From: Acanthornis magna
Taxonomy: Eukaryota; Chordata; Aves; Passeriformes; Acanthizidae
Assembly (NCBI GenBank): GCA_036785705.1
Contig: JAWUZG010000135.1
Coordinates: forward strand, 3,162,001-3,226,000
Direction: 5' to 3'
Length of the DNA stretch: 64,000 bases
Under the pieces are notes generated by a model, which searched no databases, was not told the origin of the DNA, and worked only from the letters and a program-made list of their open reading frames with translations. Numbering within the stretch: the first letter of the stretch is position 1; every line of letters begins with the position of its first letter. The position numbers and the translations under genes were made by a program. Shown piece by piece: positions 62,806 through 64,000 of this stretch.

Positions 62806-64000
62806 CTGGGCAGTGCTTGCATGAAAGGCAGACAAGTCACCATTTTCTGGTGTTTTTGGATCACATATAATGTTAGCTCCACAGTCTTCTCATTTGTAAA
62901 ATGGGAATAATAAGCTTCCCCACATGGTTAATGTTTGAGAAACTTGGGTGAAAATGTCCATAGGAATTGTTCATCTAATACAAGAGAACAATAAATGGAG
63001 ACTAATATAAAAGTAGGTGCTGTGCTGTGTACTCTTCATTTTGAAAGCAATGATAGTACAGGCAGGGCATTAGAATGAGAAATTGTGTCTTGGTGGAAGC
63101 ATTCTTTTGTTTCTTTAATTTTGTAAATATCTTGTCAATTGTTCAGGGCAAAACCAGCTTTAAATTTCTATCCCACTTGACAAATTAAAATGTCGCTGCC
63201 AGTCCCTGGAGCTCTGAATTTATTTGATAACTAATAACTACTTCTGTTTCATAAAAAGATATGCAGAGACTGTAGTGTTTGGCTCTTAGGGCAAAATGTT
63301 GGAATCTGTTCCTGCTGGTAGATTTACAGGAGCAGGTTATGGTGCCATGTTACCATCAGCCACAGAGATTGGGACTGTAAGAGTTCTGCTGAGTTAATGT
63401 CCTAGAAAATCAGACCAAGGTATCACCTGCTGGAGTCAATCATATCTTTATTAAAGTAATTAGATTTTCCTATTACATAAGCAGCAATAGCTTCTTCAAT
63501 ATCACTGTCAGATAATGAATAATGTGGGATTATGATCTCTCTGTGGCAAAGGAGATAAAGAAAGGAACCAGAGGCAGAAAATGAAAGTTTGATGATAATA
63601 TTAGAGATAAAAAAATAAATGAATGAAAGAACTATCAGATTTAAAGAGATATCATGCAAATAGAAATGTGATAGAAATGTATAAAGAACTGGTAATGTAG
63701 AAAAAGGAAAAGTGACATAACTCATGCAAATATGCCTCATATTTCAAGGAAGACTTTCAAAGAAATATTCCTGAAATAAAAAGAACAATTTAACAAAGGG
63801 TCTTTAAAAGTCACAAGCAGTGTTTTACGGAACATACAATTTGCTCATGGGTATGTACTGCTGCTGGGGGACTGGAGTTTATTTTAGTTCAATTAACCTA
63901 TATATATATACACTTATAAATCTGCATTATAGGACATATGGCCATGTGGTCCTCACGCATCAAGCATCATACAAACACACTGTGAGATCAGTGAGATCCT
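62806..64000. other. Non-coding, nothing recognised
   Basis: AT-rich sequence to the window end, with a short TA run near 63900. No exon or transposon was recognised; the open frame at 63423-63740 on the minus strand is AT-biased hydrophobic low complexity. Confidence 0.7.

Overview
This window looks like a stretch of a bird nuclear chromosome. It has large introns with GT-AG splice sites, an AT-rich background, and dispersed repeats typical of birds: several CR1 LINE fragments (one ending in the usual ATTCTATG-type 3' repeat), a solo LTR of the alpharetrovirus (avian leukosis-like) type, and a solo avian ERVL-type LTR. The repeat types would fit a passerine or other neoavian bird, but the species cannot be fixed from this.

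One protein gene can be supported with confidence: FBXO15, the F-box substrate receptor of an SCF ubiquitin ligase, on the + strand. Eight coding exons were found at 520-539, 4314-4427, 5505-5609, 8153-8395, 8640-8849, 11007-11136, 13395-13450 and 14447-14592. They join in one open frame with consistent phases into 341 codons plus one base. About 125 C-terminal residues expected from mammalian FBXO15 were not found downstream. The last exons may be too diverged to recognise by eye, may lie past the window end, or may be absent. At the left edge a short minus-strand frame (99 to 1) could be the N-terminus of a divergent neighbour. In mammals that neighbour is TIMM21, which shares a head-to-head promoter with FBXO15. 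A GC- and CpG-rich block at about 100-600 lies between the two starts.

Layout: 1-99 possible TIMM21 start; 100-600 CpG-rich bidirectional promoter; 520-14592 FBXO15 exons and introns, with an alpharetrovirus-like solo LTR in intron 5 and a CR1 scrap beside it; 14593-64000 about 49 kb with no recognisable gene. That last part holds CR1 fragments (17860-18095, 46205-46280, 46525-47190, 62250-62805), the ERVL LTR (26880-27414), another avian interspersed repeat (15055-15425), purine-rich microsatellites, a few short tandem duplications and one segment shaped like an exon (55924-56028). It is either a very long last intron of FBXO15 or the intergenic desert beyond it.

I saw no new multi-gene system. 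The points most worth a second look are the missing FBXO15 3' end with the orphan exon-like segment in a compatible phase, the sense-oriented retroviral LTR 95 bp after exon 5, a tandem acceptor in front of exon 2 where one choice ends the frame at once, and a composite, internally deleted CR1 near 62.3-62.8 kb.
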